NCBI RefSeq assembly: GCF_013304445.1
Contig: NZ_JAAITA010000001.1
Span: 1-64,000, forward strand
Direction: 5' to 3'
Length of the DNA: 64,000 nt
Origin: Blautia hansenii
GTDB taxonomy: Bacteria; Bacillota; Clostridia; Lachnospirales; Lachnospiraceae
The position numbers and the translations under genes are program-made. The notes under the pieces are model-generated. The model did no database searches and was not told where the DNA came from. It worked only from the letters and a program-made list of their open reading frames with translations. Position 1 is the first letter of the stretch. Each line of letters starts with the position of its first letter. Positions 1 to 6,904 of this stretch are shown piece by piece.

Positions 1-512
1 TTGCGGTGTCGAAATCATCAAACTTGCTTTCGTCAAAGTGGTAGCCCTCACTATTCGAGATAAATTCCTCTTTTTCGCATTTCTTCTTTATCTGCTCTAT
101 GGTAAAAAATGGCTTTTCGTTCTTATCATCAATGGCAATATCCAGTCTAGTGAAATGGAAGTTATCCAGTCCATATCTTCGCTCACAATGTTTGAACATA
201 TCTCCAAAGGTATAATTCCTACTGTCGAGAATACGGAAAATATCATCACAACCTCTGCCAGTCATAACAAGATAACAGCCTAGCCCTTGTGGGTTGTCCT
301 CTGTCTTTCTTGCGTCCCCCGATACATAAATATCTCCAATCTGCCAGCGTGCTTGATAAGTCTTGAATTTAATGCTTGCCGGATAGACATTGAAAATATC
401 AGTCGGTAAACCTAAAATGTGCATGATGACATCTTCGGCGGTTGCAGTATCGAATACAATACTGATGTAATCAATCTTAACGGATAAATTTTTGTGTGTA
501 GTTATAGTGCAT
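1..512 (-). pseudogene. Replication initiation factor / MobT-type relaxase (Rep_trans family, Tn916 Orf20-like), 5' part only, apparent early frameshift
   Basis: The minus-strand frame ending at the left edge encodes family features, including YLVMTGRGCDDIFRIL and FTRLDIAIDD, typical of Rep_trans initiators that nick oriT and start rolling-circle replication of Tn916-like ICEs. The gene is cut by the window edge. An AAGGAG ribosome site (515-520) precedes ATG at 512-510, but that ATG frame stops after 11 codons. The homologous frame has a stop just upstream and no start codon of its own. Removing one A from the A5 run at about 492-496 would join the two frames. It is either a frameshifted pseudogene or a sequencing error in a homopolymer. 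Family call fairly sure, intactness doubtful. Confidence 0.6.
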
Positions 513-539
513 TACTCCTTTCGTACTTCCCGTTTTTTT

Positions 540-890
540 GCGGGGTAAAAATCGTGTTTTTTCCTTTATTTATCACAGTTTCTAGGTACTATGACATGTA
601 TGCGCAGGGCGGTGTTACATATACGCCCTTTATGAACGCCTAAAGGCGTTCCCTTTCTTCCTGTGTCTGATCCGTTCTTAACGCTCACGAGCCTTGTAAG
701 GCTCGTGGCTAAACGGAACAGCCCCAGTCAGAAACCTTATTTTCGGTCTGATAGTCTATGCTTATTCATGCTATCAAAATGAAAATACATCTTTTCTATG
801 CTTACTCAAGCGTGTGATTGACCCTAGCGTGCTTAATCACTCTATCTGATACGATAATAACGCCATTAGAATTACTTGTCAAGAAGTTTT
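540..890. other. Gene-free, hairpin-rich intergenic region
   Basis: No convincing coding frame is present. Several short inverted repeats are visible: GAACGCC/GGCGTTC around 633-650, and ACGAGCC/GGCTCGT around 688-708, where the arms flank TTGTAA. It lies between the divergent relaxase-like gene and the XRE gene. In Tn916-type elements such positions can carry regulatory or replication-origin structures; that role here is inference. Confidence 0.4.
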
Positions 891-892
891 TG

Positions 893-921
893 TTGACTTT
901 TAGATATATATTAAGTATGAT
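893..921 (+). promoter_or_regulatory. Sigma-A promoter of the XRE gene
   Basis: TTGACT (893-898), a 17-bp spacer and TATGAT (916-921) lie about 50 bp upstream of the XRE start at 972. Confidence 0.7.
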
Positions 922-971
922 ATGCTTATAAATACCAAGAAAAGCAATGAAAGGAGTGTTTATACTAAGTC

Positions 972-1643
972 ATGGAGCATTACGAAAAGAAAATCAGTTT
1001 CTTAGGAGAGAACATACAGACCATAAGAAAGCATAGAGGAATGAAACAACAGGAACTTGCGGACAAAATCGGTATCAATATGCAGAGCCTTTCCAAGATT
1101 GAACGTGGCGTGAATTATCCTACCTTTGATACGCTGGAAAAGATAATGGACGTGCTGGGAGTAACACCCAATGAATTATTGTCGGGAGAATGGAAGTATA
1201 TTGACCACACCGAGCCCTATATCATGGATATTATCAAACGGGAACAGGACTTCAATGTTTCCTTAGATTACCTGTCTGAAAATGAATTTTTCGATGATGA
1301 AAAAGAATGCACATTTTACAAGGCATATAAACTCATACAGTATATCCATAACTACATTACCAATGAGGTTACGGAGTTGGAAGAACTTATGGAAATCAAG
1401 CAGTTGATACAGCGTCAAAAACTGGAACGCATGATAAAAGTACATAAGGAAATGCGAGGGTTAGACCGATACAGAGAACAGCCCAAAGAGTATAAATACC
1501 ATGACCCTTATGATGATTGGATATTTCGTCAGCTTGCGGATATAGACAACAGAAACAACATTCCCGACACTTCTCCACAAGTAGACTTCAATGAAGCAGA
1601 CTATGAAGATTATCTAAAGGCGAAATGGAACAGAGGTCTTTAA
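972..1643 (+). CDS. XRE-family helix-turn-helix regulator of the ICE
   Basis: A 223-residue protein. Residues about 13-70 form a classic lambda-repressor HTH: NIQTIRKHRGMKQQELADKI, then SLSKIERGVNYPTFDTLEKI. The rest is charged and alpha-helical with no peptidase motif, so this is not an ImmA or LexA type. An AAAGGAG site precedes the ATG. It is divergent from the relaxase-like gene and followed directly by a terminator, so it is monocistronic. It most likely controls ICE transfer or replication functions; the target is unknown. Confidence 0.8.
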   Translation: MEHYEKKISFLGENIQTIRKHRGMKQQELADKIGINMQSLSKIERGVNYPTFDTLEKIMDVLGVTPNELLSGEWKYIDHTEPYIMDIIKREQDFNVSLDYLSENEFFDDEKECTFYKAYKLIQYIHNYITNEVTELEELMEIKQLIQRQKLERMIKVHKEMRGLDRYREQPKEYKYHDPYDDWIFRQLADIDNRNNIPDTSPQVDFNEADYEDYLKAKWNRGL

Positions 1644-1672
1644 TTTCCTCTTGCATGGAAGATACAGCAAAC

Positions 1673-1740
1673 AAAAAGCCCAGTAAAGAGTGCAAAGCAC
1701 CACCAATGGTGGCAAGGCTCTTGACAGGGCTTTTTCTTTT
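1673..1740 (+). terminator. Terminator after the XRE gene
   Basis: Outer arms AAAAAGCCC (1673-1681) and GGGCTTTTT (1727-1735) enclose a nested CACCACCAATGGTGG hairpin, followed by a T-rich tract. A reading frame over this region (1690-1941) is not believable as a gene. Confidence 0.75.
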
Positions 1741-1819
1741 CTGTTGTGGGGTAATCAAGAGGAAGAAAGAAAAAGTGTGCATTTTTGTTCCATAAATGCT
1801 AAGGGTATGCTGATTTTTA

Positions 1820-1848
1820 TTGTGGCGGATATATGGAACTGTTATAAT
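1820..1848 (+). promoter_or_regulatory. Promoter of cargo unit 1 (copy 1)
   Basis: TTGTGG (1820-1825), 17-bp spacer, TATAAT (1843-1848). The same two hexamers with the same spacing recur at 2583-2611, and the flanks are also similar. The start codon of the leader peptide is only 6 nt after the -10 box, so transcription should begin at or next to the AUG. Confidence 0.75.
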
Positions 1849-1854
1849 ATGGAT

Positions 1855-1941
1855 ATGAAGAAAGCGACAAATTTGAAAGTGTTAATAATTTTCAAACAGC
1901 CTCATTGCATGGAAATAAGAAACAGACTATCCTTAAAGTAG
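1855..1941 (+). CDS. Putative leaderless leader peptide, 28 residues (MKKATN type)
   Basis: The frame starts ATGAAGAAAGCGACAAA six bases after the -10 box and ends with TAG at 1939-1941, overlapping the AGGAGG ribosome site (1940-1945) of the next gene. The first 17 bases recur in the same position in cargo unit 2 (2618). Stop/ribosome-site overlap is a common arrangement for translational coupling. It may instead be a chance frame in a conserved 5' leader; conservation of the first six codons in both copies argues for translation. Confidence 0.45.
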   Translation: MKKATNLKVLIIFKQPHCMEIRNRLSLK

Positions 1942-1953
1942 GAGGTGGCACAA

Positions 1954-2433
1954 ATGGCAAATGAAGATAAAAAAGATTTTAATGCTATGTTGCATGATAG
2001 TAAGGATATGCCAAAATTTCAAATTATCATAGACCAGAAAAGTATTGAGAAATATGGTGGAAACAAAATGTATTTTGCTCCCCCGATTGACTATGACAAA
2101 GTAATGAAAAAAGTTCCGTATGGTAAAGTGATTACGGTTGGAAAAATACGAGAACACTTTGCAAAATTGAGTGGTGCAGATTTTACAGAGCCGATTACAG
2201 CGGGTATATTTGTTTCTATTGTAGCGTGGGCGAGTTATCAGCGTTCCGAAGATGAAACACCCTATTGGAGAACATTAAAAGCAAACGGAGAATTAAATGC
2301 TAAATATCCAAATGGTATTGAAGCACAGAAAGAAAAATTAGAAGCAGAGGGACATACCATTATTCAAAAGGGGCGTAAAAATATACGATACTATGTAAAG
2401 GACTATGAAAATTCTCTTTTTGATTTGAAATAG
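1954..2433 (+). CDS. MGMT-family (alkyltransferase-like) DNA-binding protein lacking the acceptor cysteine
   Basis: A protein of 159 residues. The central region KVPYGKVITVGKIREHF and the following helix match the DNA-binding domain of O6-alkylguanine-DNA alkyltransferases. Where the family has its PCHR acceptor motif this protein has PYWR, so the methyl-accepting cysteine is absent. It therefore resembles alkyltransferase-like (ATL) proteins, which bind alkylated guanine and hand it to excision repair; that role is inference. ATG 1954 is chosen over GTG 1945 because AGGAGG at 1940-1945 is 8 bp before it. It is the only main gene of cargo unit 1. Confidence 0.7.
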   Translation: MANEDKKDFNAMLHDSKDMPKFQIIIDQKSIEKYGGNKMYFAPPIDYDKVMKKVPYGKVITVGKIREHFAKLSGADFTEPITAGIFVSIVAWASYQRSEDETPYWRTLKANGELNAKYPNGIEAQKEKLEAEGHTIIQKGRKNIRYYVKDYENSLFDLK

Positions 2434-2438
2434 GCAAA

Positions 2439-2504
2439 TTCTATTTCACAATTTCATATCTCTATACACAAAGCAGTTAGTCTTAGGATTGACTGCTTTT
2501 TTCA
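2439..2504 (+). repeat. 3' unit repeat with terminator, copy 1
   Basis: About 60 bp right after the stop codon, nearly identical to 11127-11190. It ends in a rho-independent terminator: AAAGCAGT (2470-2477), loop, ACTGCTTT and a T run. The shared part extends about 30 bp upstream of the hairpin, more than a terminator alone needs. Confidence 0.8.
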
Positions 2505-2582
2505 TACCTAAATTTCAGATTGGAGTGATGAAATGGTGTTTGTTAGAGCTGTTCAGTAAGATTATCGGTGCATAAAATTTTA

Positions 2583-2611
2583 TTGTGGTGCAGATATGAA
2601 AATGATATAAT
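2583..2611 (+). promoter_or_regulatory. Promoter of cargo unit 2 (copy 2), now cut off from dfrF
   Basis: TTGTGG (2583-2588), 17-bp spacer, TATAAT (2606-2611), matching the promoter at 1820-1848. The 7-kb element at 2645-9704 now separates it from the dfrF operon it would have served. Confidence 0.7.
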
Positions 2612-2617
2612 GTGGAT

Positions 2618-2662
2618 ATGAAGAAAGCGACAAACATGAATTTGAAAACCACATTTTTATAA
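2618..2662 (+). pseudogene. Leader peptide of cargo unit 2, interrupted by element insertion
   Basis: It begins with the same MKKATN codons as the frame at 1855 and again starts 6 nt after the -10 box. It now ends after 14 codons inside the inserted element. Joining 2618-2644 to 9705-9758 restores an open 26-codon leader ending in TGA at 9756-9758, upstream of dfrF. The restored frame supports the proposed insertion junction. Confidence 0.5.
2632..2644 (+). repeat. Left 13-bp direct repeat (att core) of the 7-kb element
   Basis: AAACATGAATTTG here is repeated exactly at 9692-9704, just beyond the integrase gene. The bases outside differ, as expected for attL and attR. Confidence 0.7.
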
Positions 2663-2693
2663 GTGGTTATTAACCCTCACAGGGTTTTAATAA

Positions 2694-2711
2694 AATCCTC
2701 CGAAAGCCTTG
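2694..2711 (+). repeat. Subterminal inverted repeat, left copy
   Basis: AATCCTCCGAAAGCCTTG pairs in inverse with 9666-9683, one mismatch. Likely an integrase or excisionase arm site. Confidence 0.6.
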
Positions 2712-2778
2712 AAAATAAAGGGTTTATCGCAAAATGCTCACCTTAACTTATTATACGATTTCACTTACGTTTATTCTT

Positions 2779-2810
2779 CCCTTGGAAGCTGATAAGGGCA
2801 AACACAAGGG
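2779..2810. repeat. Arm-like site, left copy
   Basis: CCCTTG and CAAGGG flank a core containing ATAAGGGCAAA. The same arrangement is found at 9584-9617. It fits DNA bound by the arm-binding domain of Tn916-type integrase (inference). Confidence 0.5.
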
Positions 2811-2900
2811 CAAGAAAATCTGATAACAAGATATAAGAGAATGTGGCAATCGGAGAACTGTGACGTATGTGCGAATATATTATACTGGAGGATTTATTAT

Positions 2901-3278
2901 ATGGACAAGTACATTTTTGATGAAAGCAACGGTTTATGGTATGAATTGCAGGGAGATTATTATATCCCTTGTCTGATACTTTCCGAAGAAGAAACACAGC
3001 CTATCGGTTTGTGGGGACAGCGCCACAAGCAGTATCTAAAGGAGCATAAGCAGTTCCTCTATACCACAATGCTGATTGAGGGTACACTAAACTCCTACCT
3101 TGCAGATATTGACAGACAGGCACAGGAGCGTTTGCTCCTGCTGACAAAGCAAATTGCAGAGCAGGAAAATGTGACCGAGCAACTGAAAGCAGATAATGCT
3201 ATGCTGTGGGTACAGAAAATGAATGAAATTCAGTCCAGAGTTAGAGAAATCATTTACAGCGAGATTATCTACGCATAA
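2901..3278 (+). CDS. tnpV: TnpV-type transposon protein
   Basis: A 125-residue protein beginning MDKYIFDESNGLWYELQGDY and containing PIGLWGQRHKQYLKEHK, then an alpha-helical segment rich in Q and E. This is the recognisable TnpV family first named from the Tn4451/Tn4453 chloramphenicol transposons of Clostridium; its function is not established. ATG 2901 is used because CTGGAGG (2885-2891) sits directly before it; a longer frame from 2841 lacks a ribosome site. It is the first gene at the left end of the element, followed by two strong hairpins. Confidence 0.8.
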   Translation: MDKYIFDESNGLWYELQGDYYIPCLILSEEETQPIGLWGQRHKQYLKEHKQFLYTTMLIEGTLNSYLADIDRQAQERLLLLTKQIAEQENVTEQLKADNAMLWVQKMNEIQSRVREIIYSEIIYA

Positions 3279-3294
3279 CAGAATGAGTGATTGG

Positions 3295-3328
3295 GGCGGT
3301 AAGCCAGCTTTTGGCTTACTGCCCTTGT
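3295..3328 (+). terminator. Hairpin after tnpV
   Basis: GGCGGTAAGCCA pairs with TTGGCTTACTGCC with one mismatch. It starts 17 bp after the tnpV stop. There is no strong T run, so it is either a weak terminator or an RNA-stabilising hairpin. Confidence 0.5.
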
Positions 3329-3350
3329 CTGCTCATAAGCAAAATAAAGA

Positions 3351-3402
3351 AATACCGTCAATGGCAGTGCTTGCACTGTTCATCGAGACCATTGACGGTA
3401 TT
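3351..3402. repeat. 14-bp perfect inverted repeat with nested palindrome
   Basis: AATACCGTCAATGG (3351-3364) pairs exactly with 3389-3402. The loop contains the palindrome CAGTGCTTGCACTG (3365-3378). It lies between tnpV and the mef promoter, with no gene in it. Confidence 0.75.
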
Positions 3403-3447
3403 GCGTATTTTGCTATCGCTGTCCGTGGCTTTTTTCAATTTTAAACG

Positions 3448-3476
3448 TTGCTTAAAACAACTTATTGTGTTAAAAT
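3448..3476 (+). promoter_or_regulatory. Promoter of the mef operon
   Basis: TTGCTT (3448-3453), 17-bp spacer, TAAAAT (3471-3476), about 40 bp upstream of the mef leader peptide. Confidence 0.65.
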
Positions 3477-3516
3477 ATATGCTGATACAAATAAGAGTTT
3501 AGGAGGAACCGAAACT

Positions 3517-3543
3517 ATGACAGCATCAATGCGTTTAAGATAA
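3517..3543 (+). CDS. mef leader peptide MTASMRLR (macrolide-sensing attenuator peptide)
   Basis: ATG at 3517 after an AGGAGG site encodes MTASMRLR and stops at 3543. This peptide is the one described for mef/mel (mega) elements of streptococci. There, macrolide-stalled ribosomes on it prevent formation of a terminator and allow mef transcription. Here a hairpin terminator follows 10 bp downstream (3554-3590). Recognition is from the exact peptide. Confidence 0.85.
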   Translation: MTASMRLR

Positions 3544-3553
3544 GCTGGCAATA

Positions 3554-3590
3554 AAAAAAGCAGAATCTATCCCCGATGATAGGCTTTTTT
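3554..3590 (+). terminator. Attenuator terminator in the mef leader
   Basis: Stem AAAAAGC/GCTTTTT with inner CTATC/GATAG, followed by T6, just after the MTASMRLR stop codon. Confidence 0.7.
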
Positions 3591-3705
3591 GTTGTGCTTA
3601 TTTATACGATATTGAGCATTCATTAGTTACGGTGAGATATAAGTTATTTAACTATACCTTTATTTAACTATGTCTTTAATATGAATGTTTCCAAATTGTA
3701 TGTAT

Positions 3706-3750
3706 GCAGACCAAAAGCCACATTGTGGATTTTGGCTTGCATTTTTTATT
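3706..3750 (+). terminator. Second hairpin terminator in the mef leader
   Basis: Arms around CCAAAAGCCACA and TGTGGATTTTGG followed by CATTTTTTATT, 60 bp before mef. Positioned as a second attenuator in the long (about 330-nt) untranslated region. Confidence 0.65.
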
Positions 3751-3809
3751 GCCTAGAATGCTGTTCAAAATAGAAATTCAAGCAAAATAATATGCAGGAG
3801 ATAATATAA

Positions 3810-5036
3810 ATGGAAAAATACAACAATTGGAAACTTAAGTTTTATACAATATGGGCAGGGCAGGCAGTATCATTAATCACTAGTGCCATCCTGCAAATGG
3901 CGATCATTTTTTACCTTACAGAGAAAACAGGATCTGCGATGGTCTTGTCTATGGCTTCACTAGTAGGTTTTTTACCCTATGCGGTCTTTGGACCAGCTAT
4001 TGGTGTATTAGTGGATCGTCATGATAGGAAGAAGATAATGATTGGTGCTGATTTAATTATCGCAGCAGCTGGGGCAGTGCTTGCTATTGTTGCATTGTAT
4101 ATGGAGCTACCTATCTGGATGGTTATGGTAGTATTGTTTATCCGTAGCATTGGAACAGCTTTTCACACCCCGGCTCTCAATGCGGTTACACCACTTTTAG
4201 TACCAGAAGAACAGCTTACGAAATGTGCAGGCTATAGTCAGTCTTTGCAGTCTATAAGCTATATTGTTAGTCCGGCGGTTGCAGCACTCTTATACTCCGT
4301 TTGGGAACTAAATGCTATTATTGCCATCGATGTATTGGGTGCTGTGATTGCATCTATTACGGTAGCAATTGTACGTATTCCTAAGCTGGGTGATCAAGTG
4401 CAAAGTTTGAAACCAAATTTCATACGAGAAATGAAAGAAGGAATGGCTGTACTACGGCAAAATAAAGGATTATTTGCTTTATTACTCGTTGGAACATTAT
4501 ATATGTTTGTTTATATGCCCATAAATGCATTATATCCTTTAATCACTATGGAATATTTTAATGGTACACCGATGCATATTTCTATTACGGAGATTGCTTA
4601 TGCCTCTGGTATGTTGATAGGGGGTCTATTATTAGGGTTATTTGGGAATTACCAAAAGCGAATCTTATTAATAACGGCATCCATTTTTATGATGGGGATA
4701 AGCTTAACCATTTCAGGATTACTTCCCCAAAGTGGATTTTTCATATTTGTAGTCTGCTGTGCAATAATGGGGCTTTCGGTTCCGTTTTACAGCGGTGTGC
4801 AAACAGCTCTTTTTCAGGAGAAAATTAAGCCTGAATATTTAGGACGTGTATTTTCTTTAACTGGAAGTATCATGTCTCTTGCTATGCCAATTGGGTTAAT
4901 TCTTTCTGGATTCTTTGCTGATAGAATCGGTGTAAATCATTGGTTTTTACTATCAGGTATTTTAATTATTTGCATTGCAATAGTTTGCCCAATGATAACT
5001 GAGATTAGAAAATTAGATTTAAAACAAAATTCATAG
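3810..5036 (+). CDS. mef: Macrolide efflux MFS transporter, Mef(A) family
   Basis: A 408-residue protein with 12 predicted membrane segments. The N-terminal half (MEKYNNWKLKFYTIWAGQAV..., and the MFS loop motif GVLVDRHDRKK near residues 65-75) and the C-terminal third (GRVFSLTGSIMSLAMP) agree closely with streptococcal Mef(A)/Mef(E) as remembered. Residues about 240-310 diverge more. The product exports 14- and 15-membered macrolides with proton motive force. AGGAG 12 bp upstream supports ATG 3810. It follows the MTASMRLR attenuator, so expression is probably macrolide-inducible. The usual partner msr(D) is only a remnant here. The mosaic middle could mark a distinct mef variant; exact allele not assigned. 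Confidence 0.88.
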   Translation: MEKYNNWKLKFYTIWAGQAVSLITSAILQMAIIFYLTEKTGSAMVLSMASLVGFLPYAVFGPAIGVLVDRHDRKKIMIGADLIIAAAGAVLAIVALYMELPIWMVMVVLFIRSIGTAFHTPALNAVTPLLVPEEQLTKCAGYSQSLQSISYIVSPAVAALLYSVWELNAIIAIDVLGAVIASITVAIVRIPKLGDQVQSLKPNFIREMKEGMAVLRQNKGLFALLLVGTLYMFVYMPINALYPLITMEYFNGTPMHISITEIAYASGMLIGGLLLGLFGNYQKRILLITASIFMMGISLTISGLLPQSGFFIFVVCCAIMGLSVPFYSGVQTALFQEKIKPEYLGRVFSLTGSIMSLAMPIGLILSGFFADRIGVNHWFLLSGILIICIAIVCPMITEIRKLDLKQNS

Positions 5037-5049
5037 GAGGGCCATTTTT

Positions 5050-5070
5050 ATGTATTTAATTTTCATGTAA
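5050..5070 (+). CDS. msr(D) leader peptide MYLIFM
   Basis: AGGAGGG followed by ATG at 5050 encodes MYLIFM and TAA. This is the known msrDL peptide, which stalls ribosomes with erythromycin and controls msr(D) by attenuation. It is intact although the msr(D) gene it should control is truncated. Confidence 0.85.
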   Translation: MYLIFM

Positions 5071-5086
5071 TTTTTCCTGCTAAAAT

Positions 5087-5104
5087 CGCAGGGTTTTCCC
5101 TGCG
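5087..5104 (+). promoter_or_regulatory. Regulatory hairpin of the msr(D) attenuator
   Basis: CGCAGGG tttt CCCTGCG, a 7-bp stem with a 4-nt loop, between the MYLIFM stop and the msr(D) start. It lacks a long T run; alternative pairing with the downstream GCGATT copy is plausible. Confidence 0.55.
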
Positions 5105-5149
5105 TACAAGCAAATGAAAACATGCGATTATAGACAGGAGGAAAATGTT

Positions 5150-5290
5150 ATGGAATTGATATTAAAAGCAAAAGACATTCGTGTGGAATTTAAAGGACGC
5201 ACTTGTTTAGATATAGATGAATTAGTTTCGTTAACAAATTCCACCCAAAATAGAAAAGCGATGCGTAGAAAACTTTCAGGTTTCTGTTGA
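5150..5290 (+). pseudogene. msr(D): msr(D) 5' remnant
   Basis: ATG 5150 after AGGAGG starts MELILKAKDIRVEFKGR, the N-terminus of the ABC-F ribosome-protection protein Msr(D). Similarity continues to about residue 25 (LDIDEL). Then the frame runs into unrelated codons and stops at 5288-5290 after 46 residues. Neither ATP-binding domain remains, so ribosome protection from this copy is lost. The junction probably marks a deletion that fused the mef cargo to the mobilization module. Confidence 0.85.
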
Positions 5291-5300
5291 GTTTGGATTG

Positions 5301-5352
5301 CATAAGAAAACACCCTGCAAGACGAAAAAATCTTGCAGGGTGTTTTCTTATG
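5301..5352. terminator. 22-bp perfect stem bidirectional terminator between mef/msr(D) and mobA
   Basis: The arm at 5301-5322 (CATAAGAAAACACCC...) pairs perfectly over 22 bp with 5331-5352 across an 8-nt loop. A-rich and T-rich stretches inside the arms fit termination from both the mef and the convergent mobA side. A second hairpin, ACCGCA/TGCGGT, lies at 5371-5395. Confidence 0.75.
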
Positions 5353-5415
5353 CTCTGATATATATGTAAGACCGCAAGGCAGGTTGCCCTGCGGTGTTGA
5401 TTTCCTATGTCGTGA

Positions 5416-6891
5416 TTATCTGTCCCTGCCTTGGGATTTCTTTCTCTGCTTCGACTGAGAACTCTGTTTACTCTCTTCCTGAAGCTGTCTGAGCCTGTTA
5501 CGCACACTTTGTCTTTCGGGCGGTCTGTGCTGTTTCTCGGCAGGTTTCTGTCCGTTCTTAACTGTCTGCTCCCATTCTGCAAGGTCTTGGTTATACTGTG
5601 TGATAATAGCCTCTGCTTTGCGGTAAGTTTTCATAAATGCCTGTACATCAGGATAACCGTCATCTTTTAGAATATCGGGGAGTTTATCCAGTTTTTCTTT
5701 AAGCTCGGATTCGGTCTGCTGTATCTGTTTTTCCAGAGCCTTGCGTTCCTTGCCCTTGAAGATACCCGTTGTTTCAGCAAGCTGCTGTCGCAGATTCGGG
5801 AGTGTGATCTCCTGTATCTTCTTGATTGCTTTCGCCTGCTTCTGTACCTTTAGCATAAGGGTCTGCATTGTGCGGAACTCGTCCATATCCATATCAAGGA
5901 CTGGCTTGGGTGGCATATCCTTTTCACGGATGATGGCTTGCAGAAATTCCTTTGCCTTGCCTACGATACTTCTGAATAGGTTTGGAAGCCAACCATTTTC
6001 ACGGATGGACTGACCGGCTTTATCGTGGATTTCGGTCTGCTTGATTTCCAGTATCTTTGTTTCTTCAATGCCCGATACAAGAGCCAAATCTGCTGTTCTG
6101 TTCCATTCCTGCCTTGCCGTGTTGTCCGCTTCGATTTCGGCAGCTTTGGGGTTGTTCTTGCCTATCTTTTTTGTGGGGAGATACACGCTGTTCTTATCAA
6201 ACACTTTCAGTCGTTGCTCGGGATCTGAAATGTGGGAATTGATAAGTTCCGTGTAAACTTCTTTTGCTTCTGCTATGAACGCTTCACTTTTGAAACGCTC
6301 ATCTTTGGTTTTGAATAAATGGCTTTCGTAAACATCCCCCTTTTTGATAACGGTACAGCCTTTTCGGATTTGACCGTTTTCGTCTGTGATTTCTTTCTTG
6401 GTTCGTACCCTTTTTCCTGTTTCGTCATAAAATACGCTTCTGGTGGCAATCTTGATGTCAGGTTCTGGAAGCAGTTTCCTTTCGCTGAATATGAGATGAA
6501 TGTGGTAATTGGTCTTGCGTTTGTTGTGGTGCAGAGCCGATACACATTCCACTCCGTACTGCTGTCGGAACTTATCCGTAAATTCTTCAAGCACCTGCTG
6601 AGGGTCAAAGGTGGTGTAAATCTCCGGCAGGGCAATGATTAGCTCCCTTGCTTCGATACACTTTCCTGTTGTTCCGCTTCTCTGGAACTCCTGCTGACTT
6701 TCCCTGGCGAGATTTTTCCAAAAGGTATTGTCGGCGGTACGATAGGTGGCATAAAGGTTTTCCTGTTTGGCGTGGCTCGTGATATATGAGATTCTTCCCT
6801 TGACATTGGGCAGCTTCGACATCTGAATGAACGAATGTCTTGCCAACCTTTTGCTCCTTTCTTCGCTGAGAATACCGTACTCATTACGCAA
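5416..6891 (-). CDS. mobA: MobA/MobL-family relaxase
   Basis: Up to 491 residues. The conserved N-terminal relaxase part has KLPNVKGRISYITSHAKQEN, then ECVSALHHNKRKTNYHIHLI, the histidine cluster of motif III that binds metal. The C-terminal half is a charged coiled coil ending in a basic tail. It nicks the plasmid or transposon oriT and leads the strand into a conjugation channel supplied in trans. The TTG start (6891) has no strong ribosome site; a start nearer MSKLPN, about 70 bp downstream, is possible. It is convergent with mef and preceded by an oriT-like region. Confidence 0.85.
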   Translation of the reverse strand: MRNEYGILSEERSKRLARHSFIQMSKLPNVKGRISYITSHAKQENLYATYRTADNTFWKNLARESQQEFQRSGTTGKCIEARELIIALPEIYTTFDPQQVLEEFTDKFRQQYGVECVSALHHNKRKTNYHIHLIFSERKLLPEPDIKIATRSVFYDETGKRVRTKKEITDENGQIRKGCTVIKKGDVYESHLFKTKDERFKSEAFIAEAKEVYTELINSHISDPEQRLKVFDKNSVYLPTKKIGKNNPKAAEIEADNTARQEWNRTADLALVSGIEETKILEIKQTEIHDKAGQSIRENGWLPNLFRSIVGKAKEFLQAIIREKDMPPKPVLDMDMDEFRTMQTLMLKVQKQAKAIKKIQEITLPNLRQQLAETTGIFKGKERKALEKQIQQTESELKEKLDKLPDILKDDGYPDVQAFMKTYRKAEAIITQYNQDLAEWEQTVKNGQKPAEKQHRPPERQSVRNRLRQLQEESKQSSQSKQRKKSQGRDR

Positions 6892-6904
6892 CCGACTTGT
6901 CGGG

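Noticed and set aside
1690-1941. An 83-codon open frame after the XRE gene
   Set aside because: It runs through a terminator and a promoter, has no ribosome site and no recognisable product; only the nested leader frame from 1855 is considered.
3223-3502. Overlapping small frames downstream of tnpV
   Set aside because: They cover two hairpins and the mef promoter; no ribosome site and no family resemblance.
5431-6642. Several long plus-strand frames opposite mobA
   Set aside because: They mirror the relaxase coding strand, lack ribosome sites and encode low-complexity products.
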